Below are positions 9,763 through 18,780 of a stretch of DNA of 64,000 nt, piece by piece. Below the pieces are notes generated by a model that was not told the origin of the DNA, made no database searches, and saw only the letters and a list, made by a program, of their open reading frames with translations. The stretch's first letter is position 1. Every line of letters begins with the position of its first letter. A program made the translations under genes and the position numbers. The stretch is from Aureococcus anophagefferens (Eukaryota > Sar > Pelagophyceae > Pelagomonadales > Pelagomonadaceae). Where the stretch lies: assembly GCF_000186865.1 (NCBI RefSeq), contig NW_008705568.1, positions 645,513-709,512 on the forward strand, in the 5' to 3' direction.

Positions 9763-10783
9763 ATGCGTTTTCGGGTGCTTCGCAGATTGTTCTCGTCCGG
9801 CGCCATGGGCAGCCTCGACAGCGTCCCAAACCAGAGGACCAGAGGCTGCTTCGAGCAACCTAGAACATGGCGGCGACGCAGCAACACAGAGAACCAACGA
9901 CGAGAGCACCGAGACGCGCACAACAGCGACACAGCGGACCAACGAGAGCACCGAGACACCCGCCGCGCCGCGCACAACCGCGACACGGCGGACCAACGAG
10001 GGCATCGAGACGCGCGCGACGGCGCGCGCCGCCCGCGCGGCCCGCGCCGCCGAGACGCTGCGCCTCATCGTCGACGGCGGCCACGGCGCGGACGCGGCGC
10101 GGCGCGCGGAGCTCTTCGCGGCCGGCGCCGCCGTCGCGCGGCCCGTGGCGACGGCGCCCGTCGCGACGGCGTTCTCCGTCGTCGCGGCGTCGACGCTCGT
10201 CGCCTGCCGCGACTTCCCCGACGCCTGCGCGCTCGTCTTCGCGTCGGCGAAGCACGCGGGCGGCGGCTTCCTGAAGGGCGCCGAGGCCCAGGAGGAGTGC
10301 GTGGCCCGCGGCTCGGCGCTCCACGCGGCGCTGACGGCTTCCCAATGCCGCGCGTTCTACATCCGCCACAAGACGAAGGGCCTCTACACGGACGCGATCA
10401 TCTACGCGCCCGACGTGCCCCTGTTCCGGGACGAGCGCGACGAGCTCCTCGAGGAGCCCTTCCCGCGGTGCTCCTTCGCGGTGGCCGCGGCGCCGAACGC
10501 CGGCGTCGCGCGGCGCGACGGCGTCGCGGACGCGGAGATCAAGGAGGTCCTCAGAGCGCGAATCTCGCGCGTGCTCACGGTCGCCCGGGTGCGCGGCCAC
10601 CGCGACGTGATTTTGGGCGCCTTCGGCTGCGGCGTCTTCCGGAACGACCCGGAGGTCGTCGCGGCGGCCTTCGCGGACGCGCTCGCCGCCGAGCACCGCG
10701 GCGCGTTCCACAACGTGATCTTCGCGATCAAGGGCGGCCCGCCCGCCAACCTCGCGGCCTTCGAGGCGCGGTTTCGAACATAA
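9763..10783 (+). CDS. TIGR02452-type PARG-like protein, 5' structure tentative
   Basis: The conserved part is unmistakable: ALVFASAKHAGGGFLKGAEA followed by QEECVARGSALH, and later VILGAFGCGVFRNDPEVVA. These are the hallmarks of the microbial poly(ADP-ribose) glycohydrolase-like (macrodomain-related) family. The coding frame is open from 9743 but has no ATG. I suggest an exon 9763-9822 (MRFRVLRRLFSSGAMGSLDS, mitochondrial-like) joined to 9890-10783 by a 67-bp GT-AG intron starting GTCCC. That gives 317 residues in phase. The N-terminal extension contains three Thr-rich repeats (RTNESTET type). The 5' join is inference; the domain call is firm. Confidence 0.7.
9894..10016. repeat. Three imperfect repeats at the 5' end of the PARG-like gene
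   Basis: Units begin CCAACGA at 9894, 9939 and 9993 (spacings 45 and 54 bp, both multiples of three). They keep the coding frame of the downstream domain open. Confidence 0.75.
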
Positions 10784-10787
10784 AAAA

Positions 10788-10899
10788 GAGCTTTTACCCG
10801 CGCTTGGCCTTGAGCTCGTCGTAGTAGGCCTGCAGGCCCGCTGAGTAAAAAAACGAGCTTACCCGCGCTTGGCCTTGAGCTCGTCGTAGTAGGCCTGCA
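10788..10899. repeat. Duplicated 3' end of the PlsC gene
   Basis: About 45 bp coding for QAYYDELKAKRG-stop occurs at the true gene end (10859-10899) and again at 10794-10834, just downstream. The two copies are separated by an A-rich run. The extra copy fills the short convergent intergenic space. Confidence 0.85.
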
Positions 10900-11770
10900 T
10901 GCGGACCTGGAGGTGCTCCGCGAGGATCGCGTGGTCCGGCTTGTCCCGCCACGCGTCGCCGTCCGCGGCCTTGAGGGCCGCGACGAGCGCGCGCGCGCCG
11001 TCGGGCGCGAGGGGCTTGAGGCCGTAGTGGACGGCCCCGGGCCAGCCGCCGACGGCCTCCTTCTTGCCCCAGACCGCCGGGCAGCCGACCGTGACGTACT
11101 CGTAGATGATCGCGTCGTTGTCCAAAGCGACCTTCATGCCCCCGTAGCGGAAGGGGAGCAGCGTGTCCGGGTCCGAGTTCATGGAGCCCTCGGGGAAGAA
11201 GCAGAGCACGCCGCCCTTTTTTATGTGGGCGTCGACGCGGAGCTGCATCTTCGCCATGGCTTCCTTGTCGACGGAGTAGTCGTCGGCCGTCCTCGCGCGG
11301 AAGTTCACCGTGAAGAGGCCCATGGCGTTGATGACCGTGCCGAGGACGGGCATGGACAGCAAATGGGAGCTCACGTAGGTCCGGCTGCGGTAGATGAGCG
11401 CGATGGGCGCCTTGGCCACCGTGAGCACCGTGTCGAGGAACGACGTGTGATTTCCGACGAGGAACAGCGGCCGTTTGTCGGCCTCGTCGCGGATGTGGCC
11501 GACGACGTCGGCCCAGACGGGGCCCAGGTCGCCGTCGGCGACGACGCGGATCCACGGCGACAGCGCCAGCGCCGCGGCGAAGGCGTAGTGCGACAGGACG
11601 AGCGCCAAACCCTCGCGCTTCTCGCGGGCCACGAGCCAGTCCGGCGTGATCAGCGCGAGCTTGCAGACGACGCCGTCGACGCACATGAGGAGGCCGAGCG
11701 TGACGGCGTAGCAGGCCCGCAGGCACGCCGCGGGCAAGGACTTGGAGGACGCCATCTTGGACGACGCCAT
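10859..11770 (-). CDS. PlsC-type lysophospholipid acyltransferase
   Basis: 303 residues. Motif I NHTSFLD (NHxxxxD) and motif III FFPEGSMN (FPEGT-like) are intact. The N-terminal hydrophobic stretch (ACLRACYAVTLGLLMCVDGVVC) and a second at SHYAFAAALALSPW would anchor it in a membrane. The likely reaction is acylation of lysophosphatidate or another lysolipid, in ER or plastid. The start ATG at 11770 gives MASSKMASSK, itself a 15-bp tandem repeat; the second Met is an equally good start. It is convergent with the PARG-like gene. Substrate cannot be told from sequence. Confidence 0.85.
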   Translation of the reverse strand: MASSKMASSKSLPAACLRACYAVTLGLLMCVDGVVCKLALITPDWLVAREKREGLALVLSHYAFAAALALSPWIRVVADGDLGPVWADVVGHIRDEADKRPLFLVGNHTSFLDTVLTVAKAPIALIYRSRTYVSSHLLSMPVLGTVINAMGLFTVNFRARTADDYSVDKEAMAKMQLRVDAHIKKGGVLCFFPEGSMNSDPDTLLPFRYGGMKVALDNDAIIYEYVTVGCPAVWGKKEAVGGWPGAVHYGLKPLAPDGARALVAALKAADGDAWRDKPDHAILAEHLQVRMQAYYDELKAKRG

Positions 11771-11939
11771 CGGATCCGAGGATTACCGCAGCATCCACAG
11801 CTCGCTGAATTGAATTGCACTGCAAGTGCCGCCTCGTTGACGCAAAGCATGCGCGGCTGCGAGCTCTTTTAAGGTTACCACCGCTGCGTCAAGACCACGG
11901 AGAAGTCGGGCCGCTCGCGCTTTCCAACCGCTGAGGCGT

Positions 11940-12030
11940 GCGGCTGCCCCTGCGACCAAAGCCCCTTGAGCACTGCTCCTGCGACCAAGGCCCCTGAGCG
12001 GCTGCTCCTGCGACCCAAACTCCTGCAACA
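11940..12030. repeat. Three roughly 29-bp repeats upstream of the hotdog gene
   Basis: The word GCTCCTGCGACCAAGGCCCC recurs with small changes at about 11942, 11972 and 12002. The array ends a few bases before the ATG at 12034, so it is probably transcribed or promoter sequence. Confidence 0.7.
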
Positions 12031-12033
12031 ATA

Positions 12034-12867
12034 ATGTCCGGCGCCCGCGCCCTGCGAGCGATCCGGCGCGTCGGCGAGGCGCAGGGCAAGGGCCGCTTCG
12101 GCGAGGTGCTGCGCATGTCGCTCAGAGACGCGCGCGTCGAGCTCGACGGCGCGTCCTGCGCCGTCCGAGACTACTTCGTGCCCGCGCGCCTCGCGACTCC
12201 CGAGCGGGGCGCGCTCGACCTCGGCGCCGTGCTCGCGCTCTTCGACGAGGTGAGCAGCTTCGGCGTCATCGCGGCCGACGCGACGCACCGCTGGGGCGTG
12301 TCGATCTCGCTGGGCGCGACGCGGCTCTCCGCGCTGCCGCGCGCGGGCGACACCGTGACCGTCGCGTCCACGGCCGTGCGCCTCGGCCGGAACCTGGGCT
12401 TCTGCGACTGCGCGCTGCGCGCCGCGGACGGCGCCGTGCTCGCGCGCGGCCGCCACACGAAGTTTTTGCCGACGGGCATCCGCGGCTGGGACGCGCTCAT
12501 GGCGCCGCCCCTACGACCCGTGTTTCTCAGCTACGTCGAGCGCCTCGGCAAAAAGGACGCGGCGCCCGCGGACCTCGGCGCCATGGCGCACGTCGACGAC
12601 GCCGTGCCGCTCGACGGGTCGACGCTGCGGCCGGGCCCGCTGCTGTCGAACCCCATGGGCATGCCGCACGGCGGCGCGTTGTGTATCGCCGCGTCACGCG
12701 CGGCGGCGCGCGGCGACGACCCGCGGTCCATGCACGCCGAGTTCCTCGCGTCGCGGCCGGGCGCGCTCGACGTCGCGGCGACGGCGACGAGCCCGACGAC
12801 GACGGAGGTGGTCCTGTCGTCCGGGTCCGCGCGCGTCTTCCAGGCGTCGCTCGCCTGGGACGCGTAG
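12034..12867 (+). CDS. Double-hotdog thioesterase-like protein
   Basis: 277 residues with two hotdog-like halves. The first half has LDLGAVLALFDEVSSFGVIA and SLGATRLSALPRAGDTVTV, ending in HTKFLP as in THEM2/ACOT13 relatives. The second half has NPMGMPHGGALCIAASRAA, where the HGG turn matches the thioesterase active-site region. It probably hydrolyses acyl-CoA or a related thioester. No clear targeting peptide is present, though the N-terminus (SGARALRAIRRVG) is basic. The stop is three bases from the stop of the convergent NTPDase gene. Confidence 0.7.
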   Translation: MSGARALRAIRRVGEAQGKGRFGEVLRMSLRDARVELDGASCAVRDYFVPARLATPERGALDLGAVLALFDEVSSFGVIAADATHRWGVSISLGATRLSALPRAGDTVTVASTAVRLGRNLGFCDCALRAADGAVLARGRHTKFLPTGIRGWDALMAPPLRPVFLSYVERLGKKDAAPADLGAMAHVDDAVPLDGSTLRPGPLLSNPMGMPHGGALCIAASRAAARGDDPRSMHAEFLASRPGALDVAATATSPTTTEVVLSSGSARVFQASLAWDA

Positions 12868-12870
12868 GTC

Positions 12871-14925
12871 TTAGGGTAAACTCCCCGAGCGGAGGCTGTG
12901 CCTCGGCGAGTGGACCGACGGCGACGGCGCGGCGGCCGGCGGCGCGATGGTCCACGCGTCGCAGCAGTTGGCGTCGCGGCCGTCGTCGAGGCGCCGCGCG
13001 TCCTCCGGGTCGGCCCAGGCGTCGCGGCCGCCCGTCGCGAAGGAGTGGCGCCGCTCGACGGCGAGGAGGACCGCGGCGACGGCGATCAACGCCGCCGCGA
13101 CCGCGACCGCGCCGGCGGGCGTCCGCCGCGGCTCCGGCGACGCCTTGCGCTCCCGCAGGAAGAAGACCTTGCGCTTGCCCGGCGGCACGTCGACCTGCTC
13201 CCGCGACACCGGCGCCGCGTCGTCGCCGCCGTCGTCGTCGTCGGGCGCCTTCCGGCGCGGCGCGACGTAGGTCCAGGGCAGCGCGTTGATCTCGTAGAGC
13301 ATGGCGCCGAGCGGCCAGCCGACGTTGACGTGCGCGCCGTTGTACTGCGTGCTGTCGACGTAGGTGTAGTTGCGCGTGCCGTCGAAGCCGTGGCCCGTCG
13401 TGAGCGACTCGTAGGCGAAGGCCGCGACGAAGCAGAACTCGTCCTTCGAGAGCTTGCCCTCGGGCAGGGGCTCGTCCTCGCCGCCGCAGACCGCGTCGGC
13501 CCGCGCCGCGAACTCCCGCAGGTTCGTCGTCCGCGGCAGCTTGAGCATGGAGAAGAGCTTCACGTAGTTGCCCAGGAGCACGAAGTTGCCGTAGTCCGGG
13601 CCCTCGGGCAGCCGCGGCTGGTAGACCCCAATGTACGCGCACTGGCCGTTGTGCGAGTACTCGCACCATCTGTTGAAGGACGGGTCGAAGAGGTGGTCGC
13701 GCACCTGCTTCCTGCAGGCCGCGTAGGACTCGCGGGTGCGCCTCGTGCCCGTGACCGTGACGTTGCCGTTCGTGTTCCCGTGCGTCAAAGGGGGCGAGAG
13801 GCCGAAGACGCCCGTGACCGACGTCTGCGCCCAGTCGCTCACGGCCTCGCCCGCGGGCACGCAGGGGTCCGCGACGACGCAGGGTTTCGGGTCGCGGTAG
13901 CGGCCGTCGGACTCGCCCCAGCAGCCGTGCTTCGCGGCGAGGTGCGACCAGTGGAGCCGCCGGGAACTCACGCGGCCGTAGTGGAGGAAGCTGTGGCCGT
14001 AGAGGTTGATGTGCGCGCGCGTGCCGAGCTGGAGCTTGAAGAGGCCCGCGAGGATGTCCTGCTGGGGCTTGTAGAACGAGATCTGCGACGACGAGCCGCC
14101 CATTTCCAAAGACCCGCGCGCGCGCGACGGCGTCGCGGTCCCAAAGGGCCCCGCCGTCGCGTCGAGCAGCGCGCCGTCGACGAAGTTGACGGCGACCCAG
14201 GCGTAGGCCGCCTCCTCCTCGCCCGCGATGACGCGCGCCTGCTCGTCGTTCTCGAAGCGGAACCTGGGCAGGAAAAGGGTGCGAAATTCCCAACTTCAGG
14301 CTCCTATCTCGGTCGTTTTCCGCTCGTTTCGGCTGATTTTTGGACGAGCGATCATCTCTCGGAGCGCTCTCGAAGCGTGGGTGCTGTTTCCGAAACGCGC
14401 GCGCGCGGAACACTCACGTTGAAGCGACGTTGAATCACCCTTTTCGTTCCCTGAGCGGAACGGGCAAGATGCGTCGTCCGCGAGGTACGCGCGCACGGCC
14501 GCGATGATCGCGTCGCGCTGCTGCTCCGGCAGCTCGCGCATGCCCGCCGTCGCCTTGACGTAGATGGGGTACTCGGACCAGTAGTCCTCGTAGCCCGCGA
14601 GCTCCTCCTTGGCCTTGGCGAGGAGCGGCGCGAGCGTCCGCGCGGCCTTCGACGGCTCGGCGCCGAACGCCGAGAGGCCCGGCCGGATGCGCTCGCTCCA
14701 GCGCTCCGACGTGAGCGGCAGGCTTAGCGGCGGCGGGATCTCGCTGAAGGTGCGGCTCGACCACTCGTAGATGTGCATGCGCGAGCCCGTCGAGCCGGCG
14801 TCGATGAGGATACCAAAGGTTGTTTCTTCTTGGACCTCGATGCTGTGGCCGCGCGCGCCGCCCGCGCCCTCGTCGGCGATCGCGACGGCGGCGAGGAGCA
14901 ACGCGAGCAGGCTGCCAGACGCCAT
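12871..14925 (-). CDS. Ecto-NTPDase / apyrase (GDA1-CD39 family) with one introner
   Basis: Exons 14925-14462 and 14263-12871 (618 residues). It begins with a signal peptide or anchor (SGSLLALLLAAVAIA). Apyrase regions follow in order: ILIDAGSTGSRMHIYEW, VKATAGMREL, AGEEEAAYAWVAVNF, then SLEMGGSSSQISF. A C-terminal membrane helix (AVAVAAALIAVAAVLLAV) precedes a short tail. Two-anchor topology with a lumenal or extracellular catalytic domain fits nucleoside di- and triphosphate hydrolysis. Splicing the introner restores DASCPFRFENDEQARVIAGE in frame. Confidence 0.88.
14264..14461 (+). mobile_element. Introner, family A, in apyrase gene (198 bp)
   Basis: Minus-strand intron with perfect 8-bp target duplication GTTCCGCT. 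The left copy gives the GT donor; the element gives the acceptor CTGCCCAG. The core (TCGGCTGATTTTTGG) reads on the plus strand, opposite to the gene. Confidence 0.95.
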
Positions 14926-15075
14926 CACCGCGCTGCAACCCGACGTGATGAACGCAGTTGTCGAGGCGACACAGCTCAAATCGAGAACATCGAGAAAAGG
15001 CCAGTGGTGCGATCGTGCCGTGCAACCAGTACATTGAACTTTTGCGCGAGCTCGCACCGGGGCATCCGCGCACCG

Positions 15076-15930
15076 ATGCCTGCGCAGCGCCGCCGCGCAT
15101 CGATGGTCGCCGCCGCGCTGGCGCCGGTCTTCGCCGGCGCGCTCGCGCCGCCGCGGCGCTTGCGGCTGCTGACCTTCGACCTCGACGACACGTTCTGGCC
15201 GACGGGCGCCGTCGTCGCGCGCGCGAACGAAGCCATGCGCGCGGCGCTCGCGCGCGAGGGCGCGGACGGCGCCGGCCATCAGGACGCGATGAAGCGGCTG
15301 CGCCGCGCGGCCGGCCCCGCGATGAGCTACACCGAGGCGCGGACCGAGGCCTGCGCCGCGCTGCTGGCGGAGGCGGGCGCGGACGTGAAACTCGCGCCGC
15401 GGCTCTTCGACGTGTGGTTGGACGAGCGCCACCGCGCGGCGGAGGCGCTGCTCTTCGACGGCAGCGCGGACGCGCTGCGAGAGGTGACGCGGCGGCACCC
15501 GGCCGCCGTCGTCGCCGCGGTGACGAACGGCCGGGGCGACCCCGCGCGCATGCCCTCGCTGAAACCCTTCTTCGCGTTCACGGTGAGCGGCGAGGCGGCG
15601 GGCGTCCATCCGAACCGGAAACCGAGCCCCGTCATCTACGAGGCCGCGCTCGAGCGGGCGGGCGTGTCCAACGCGGATGATGCGTGGATCCACGTCGGCG
15701 ACTGCCTGCTCAACGACTGCGACGCGGCGAAGCGCGTCGGCGCGCGGACGGTCTGGCTCGACGCGTCGCCGCCGTCGCACGCGCAGAACGCGTACTCGAC
15801 GCTCTCCGCCGACGACCGCGCGGCGCGCGCGGCGGTCATGGGCGCCGTCGACCCGGCCGCGGCCGTGGACGCGCGCATCCTGACGATCGCGGAGCTGCCG
15901 GACGCCGTCGACGCGGCGCTGGATAAGTGA
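15076..15930 (+). CDS. HAD-superfamily phosphatase-like hydrolase
   Basis: 284 residues. Motif I is LLTFDLDDTFWP (nucleophile and acid Asp), motif II is VTNGRGD, motif III Lys lies in NRKPSPVIYEAAL, and motif IV is HVGDCLLNDCDAAKRVG. The helical cap between motifs I and II makes it a subclass I HAD enzyme, of the kind that includes phosphoglycolate and haloacid-type hydrolases. The N-terminus (VAAALAPVFAGALAPPRR) is hydrophobic then basic and may be a plastid leader; this is uncertain. Substrate unknown. Confidence 0.8.
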   Translation: MPAQRRRASMVAAALAPVFAGALAPPRRLRLLTFDLDDTFWPTGAVVARANEAMRAALAREGADGAGHQDAMKRLRRAAGPAMSYTEARTEACAALLAEAGADVKLAPRLFDVWLDERHRAAEALLFDGSADALREVTRRHPAAVVAAVTNGRGDPARMPSLKPFFAFTVSGEAAGVHPNRKPSPVIYEAALERAGVSNADDAWIHVGDCLLNDCDAAKRVGARTVWLDASPPSHAQNAYSTLSADDRAARAAVMGAVDPAAAVDARILTIAELPDAVDAALDK

Positions 15931-15939
15931 TCTCTCAAT

Positions 15940-15955
15940 TTCAACTTTGGTTCAA
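15940..15955. promoter_or_regulatory. Paired TTCAA motif upstream of coiled-coil gene
   Basis: Two TTCAA words with starts 11 bp apart, about 38 bp before the ATG at 15993. The same spacing occurs at 50583 before COQ4 and inside introner ends. A regulatory role is speculative. Confidence 0.3.
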
Positions 15956-15992
15956 CTTGCAGAAAAATCGTTTGTCTTTCCGGCGCGAGCTT

Positions 15993-17243
15993 ATGGTCTC
16001 ATCGTTTGCGGCTACTTTCGACGCGCGCCAGACGGTGCTCAGCAGCATCAGCGTCTCTTCGAGCCCCGCCATTCGCGCGTCGCCACTCACTTCCGCGCCG
16101 ACGAACGTCGTCAACGCTACACTCACCTCCGCCGCCACACACATCGCTTCCGCGCCGACGAACGTCGTCAACGCTACACTCACCTCCGCCTCCACACACA
16201 TCGTCACCGCCACGAACATGCGTTCGCCGCTGGCCGAGAAGAACGGCCGCACGGCCGGCCCGTCGCGCGACGCCGTGAAGCGGCGCGCTGTGAGCGAGGT
16301 GTCGGCGAAGAGCCCGCCGAAGAAGGGCGCCCCGCGGTCCAAGGCGGCGGCGTGGCGCGACGAGCAGGCGCGGCTCCGCGTCGAGCTCGAGGGCGCGAAG
16401 CAGGAGACCGCGGCCGCGCGCGACCGCGCGGGCCGGACCTACGCGCTCATCGAGGACCTGCGGCTCGCGCACGAGCGGCGCCTCGGCGTCGCGCAGGAGC
16501 GCGTCGTCACGCTCGAGGAGGCCTGGGAGGCGCGCGAGCGCGCGATCTCGCCCGAGAAGCGGGCGCTGCGCGCGGACATCGCCAAGGCGAAATCGGAGCG
16601 CAACGGCGCGCGCGCGGCCCTGACGGCGGAGCGCGCCGCGCGCGACGCCGCGGACGCCGAGGCCTGCGCGGCCGCGCGGCGCTTCCGCGACGAGCGCGTC
16701 GGCATCGTCGAGACGCAGCGCATGATCGCCGAGGACGCGCTCCTCAAGTCCAAGGCCGCGCACGCCGCCGAGGTCGCCGAGGTCCGCAAGGAGGCCGCGG
16801 GCTTCGCGCGCGAGCTCGCGGCGCTCAAGGCCCAGCTCGCGGACGCGTCCGAGGCCGCGGCGCTCTGCGTGTCGAACAACGCGAAGCGCGAGGCCGAGCT
16901 CTGGGACATCAACACGCAGCTCGACGAGGCGAACGTCGCGCTCGAGGCCAAGTACGCCGAGGACGTCGGCCGGCTCCAGGCGCTCGCGGACGACCAGCGG
17001 GGCGTCATCCGCCGCCTCGAGGCCTCGTCGCTCGCGGCCGCGGACGCCGCGGCGGCCGCGCTCGAGGCCGCGCCGCCGCCGCCGCGCGCGGCGCGCTGGC
17101 CCAAGCTCCTCCTCGCCGCGGCGCCCGCCGCCGCCGTCGCCGCCGCGCTCCTCCTCCGCCGCCGCGACGCCAAGCCCCTCCCCGAGATGGCCGAGGCCGC
17201 GAAGCGCACCGTCGCGATCCTCGGCAAGTTCCCCCCGTCCTAA
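15993..17243 (+). CDS. Tail-anchored coiled-coil protein, function unknown
   Basis: 416 residues from the ATG at 15993. A Thr/Ser-rich N-terminus contains a 19-residue repeat (SAPTNVVNATLTSA.THI twice). A long Ala/Glu/Arg heptad-like coiled coil follows from about residue 110 to 350. A single hydrophobic helix (LLLAAAPAAAVAAALLL) then precedes RRRDAKPLPEM and a 24-residue tail. This topology suggests a cytosolic coiled coil anchored to an organelle membrane by its C-terminus. A downstream ATG at 16218 (MRSPLAEKNGRTAG) is an alternative start that would leave the repeat in the 5' leader. No family recognised. Confidence 0.6.
   Translation: MVSSFAATFDARQTVLSSISVSSSPAIRASPLTSAPTNVVNATLTSAATHIASAPTNVVNATLTSASTHIVTATNMRSPLAEKNGRTAGPSRDAVKRRAVSEVSAKSPPKKGAPRSKAAAWRDEQARLRVELEGAKQETAAARDRAGRTYALIEDLRLAHERRLGVAQERVVTLEEAWEARERAISPEKRALRADIAKAKSERNGARAALTAERAARDAADAEACAAARRFRDERVGIVETQRMIAEDALLKSKAAHAAEVAEVRKEAAGFARELAALKAQLADASEAAALCVSNNAKREAELWDINTQLDEANVALEAKYAEDVGRLQALADDQRGVIRRLEASSLAAADAAAAALEAAPPPPRAARWPKLLLAAAPAAAVAAALLLRRRDAKPLPEMAEAAKRTVAILGKFPPS
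16092..16205. repeat. 57-bp tandem duplication at the 5' end of the coiled-coil gene
   Basis: Two nearly identical 57-bp units (16092-16148 and 16149-16205), frame-preserving. Confidence 0.85.
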
Positions 17244-17280
17244 GTTCCCGGGACCCTCCACGAATCGAACGAACCGATTA

Positions 17281-18654
17281 CTAGTCGAAGACGCGCTCGG
17301 CCTCGAACCAGCGCCAGAAGGCCGCGAGGCCGAGGAGCTGCGTCGTCGCCGCGAGCGCGAAGACAGGCGAGAAGTCGTTGTGCGTCGCGTCGAGGATCAC
17401 GCCCGTCGCGTACTGGGACGCGGCGCCCGCGGCGACGGCCGGCAGCGTCGAGAGGCCGTAGATCGCGCTCGCCTGCCGCTTCGCGATGTCCTGCGCGCCG
17501 ACGCCGAAGCCCGACCCCGACGCGGCCTGGCAGGCGAACGTGAGGACGAAGAGGCCCTCGGCGACGCCCTCCGTGAGGCCGCCCGTCTCCTCGAGCACGG
17601 CGAGCGCAGTGAGCGCCAGCGCGGGCCCGAGGAACGCGACGCCCTGGACGAGCTTGCGCGTGCGCGTGAGGCCGATCCGCGGCGCGAGCGCGTCGGCGGT
17701 CGCGCCGGCGACGACGCAGGACGCGGCGCCCGCCGCGAACGGCGCGAGCGACGCCGTCGCCGACGCCGTCGCCGACGCGCCGAAGGTGTATGAAAAAAAC
17801 GTCGGCAGCCAGGCCAGCGCGAAGTACAGCAGGAAGTTCGACGCGGAATGGGCGCAGGCCAACGCCCACACGGGCCGCGACGCGCGGAGCTGCGCCCAGT
17901 CCACGGGTTCCGCGGCGGCGCCGACGTCGTCGTCCGACGCCGTCGCCGCGGCCCAGGCCAGCGCGACCAGCACGCCCAACCCACCGTAGGCGTAGAACGC
18001 GGCCTCCCAGCCGAAGCGCGCGATCAGCGGCGGCGTCAGCGCGTAGGCGGCGATCGTGCCGAGCGAGAGGCACGCCGTCAGAACTCCCCAGAAGCGCGAC
18101 CGCTCGGCCTCGCCGACGTTCTGCGCCGCGACGACCTGCAGGCTCGGGATCGCCGCGGCCTCGCCGGCGCCCATGCACGCCCGCGCGAGGAAGAGCGGCG
18201 CCAGCCCCAGCGCCGCGGCCGCCGGCGTCGCCGCCTGCGCGGCGGACCACGCGAGCAGCCCGGCGCCGAGCACGAGCGCCGGCGGCCGCGCGGCGACCAG
18301 CGCGCCCGCCGGCAGGATGCCCACCCCGTAGCCCGCCGAGAACGACGCGGCGACCAGGCCCTTGGTCGACTCGTCGAAGCCGTAGACCTCGGCCATCGGC
18401 AGAATCGCCACGGACATGACGACGCGGTCGAGCGCGACGACCGCGGCGACGACGCACGCCAGCGCGAGCGTCACGGCGCGGGTGTTGGTGAGTTCGTTGG
18501 TTCGCACCTCGGCGGAGAGGGTGGTGGTTGGTTTTGCAGCGATGCTCGGCTGCGGTTTCGTGGCAATCCGCGCTCGTGCGAGCAGCGGTCGCGCTGGAAC
18601 GACGAATGAGCATGCAAGAGAGGTGCAGCAGAGTAGCAGCACTGCGCGCAGCAT
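17281..18654 (-). CDS. Plastid-type MFS anion transporter (PHT4/SLC17-like)
   Basis: 457 residues, about 12 hydrophobic segments. The N-terminus MLRAVLLLCCTSLACSFVVP is a signal peptide followed by a basic stretch. The Phe after the predicted cleavage site is typical of heterokont bipartite plastid leaders. The first helix region ALDRVVMSVAILPMAEVYGF, followed by GLVAASFSAGYGVG, resembles the phosphate/anion:cation symporters (PHT4/ANTR, SLC17). The inferred role is phosphate or organic-anion transport across a plastid envelope membrane; substrate is not determined by sequence. The stop is 37 bp from the stop of the convergent coiled-coil gene. Confidence 0.75.
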   Translation of the reverse strand: MLRAVLLLCCTSLACSFVVPARPLLARARIATKPQPSIAAKPTTTLSAEVRTNELTNTRAVTLALACVVAAVVALDRVVMSVAILPMAEVYGFDESTKGLVAASFSAGYGVGILPAGALVAARPPALVLGAGLLAWSAAQAATPAAAALGLAPLFLARACMGAGEAAAIPSLQVVAAQNVGEAERSRFWGVLTACLSLGTIAAYALTPPLIARFGWEAAFYAYGGLGVLVALAWAAATASDDDVGAAAEPVDWAQLRASRPVWALACAHSASNFLLYFALAWLPTFFSYTFGASATASATASLAPFAAGAASCVVAGATADALAPRIGLTRTRKLVQGVAFLGPALALTALAVLEETGGLTEGVAEGLFVLTFACQAASGSGFGVGAQDIAKRQASAIYGLSTLPAVAAGAASQYATGVILDATHNDFSPVFALAATTQLLGLAAFWRWFEAERVFD

Positions 18655-18780
18655 TGTTTGTGCGCCCAGCAGCGTCGCGCAGGCGTCGGCGACGGCGTTG
18701 GCGGACGAGGTGGTCGGCGGCTCGAGCACGCTCTCCCTCGTCATCATCTCGTCATCATCGGCTTCGAACGCCAACAAGCG

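Noticed and set aside
14296..14461. Peptides read through introner copies (LKRR or KISRNE type endings)
   Set aside because: They interrupt conserved domains and usually end in a stop; intron excision restores the family sequence, so they are not protein.
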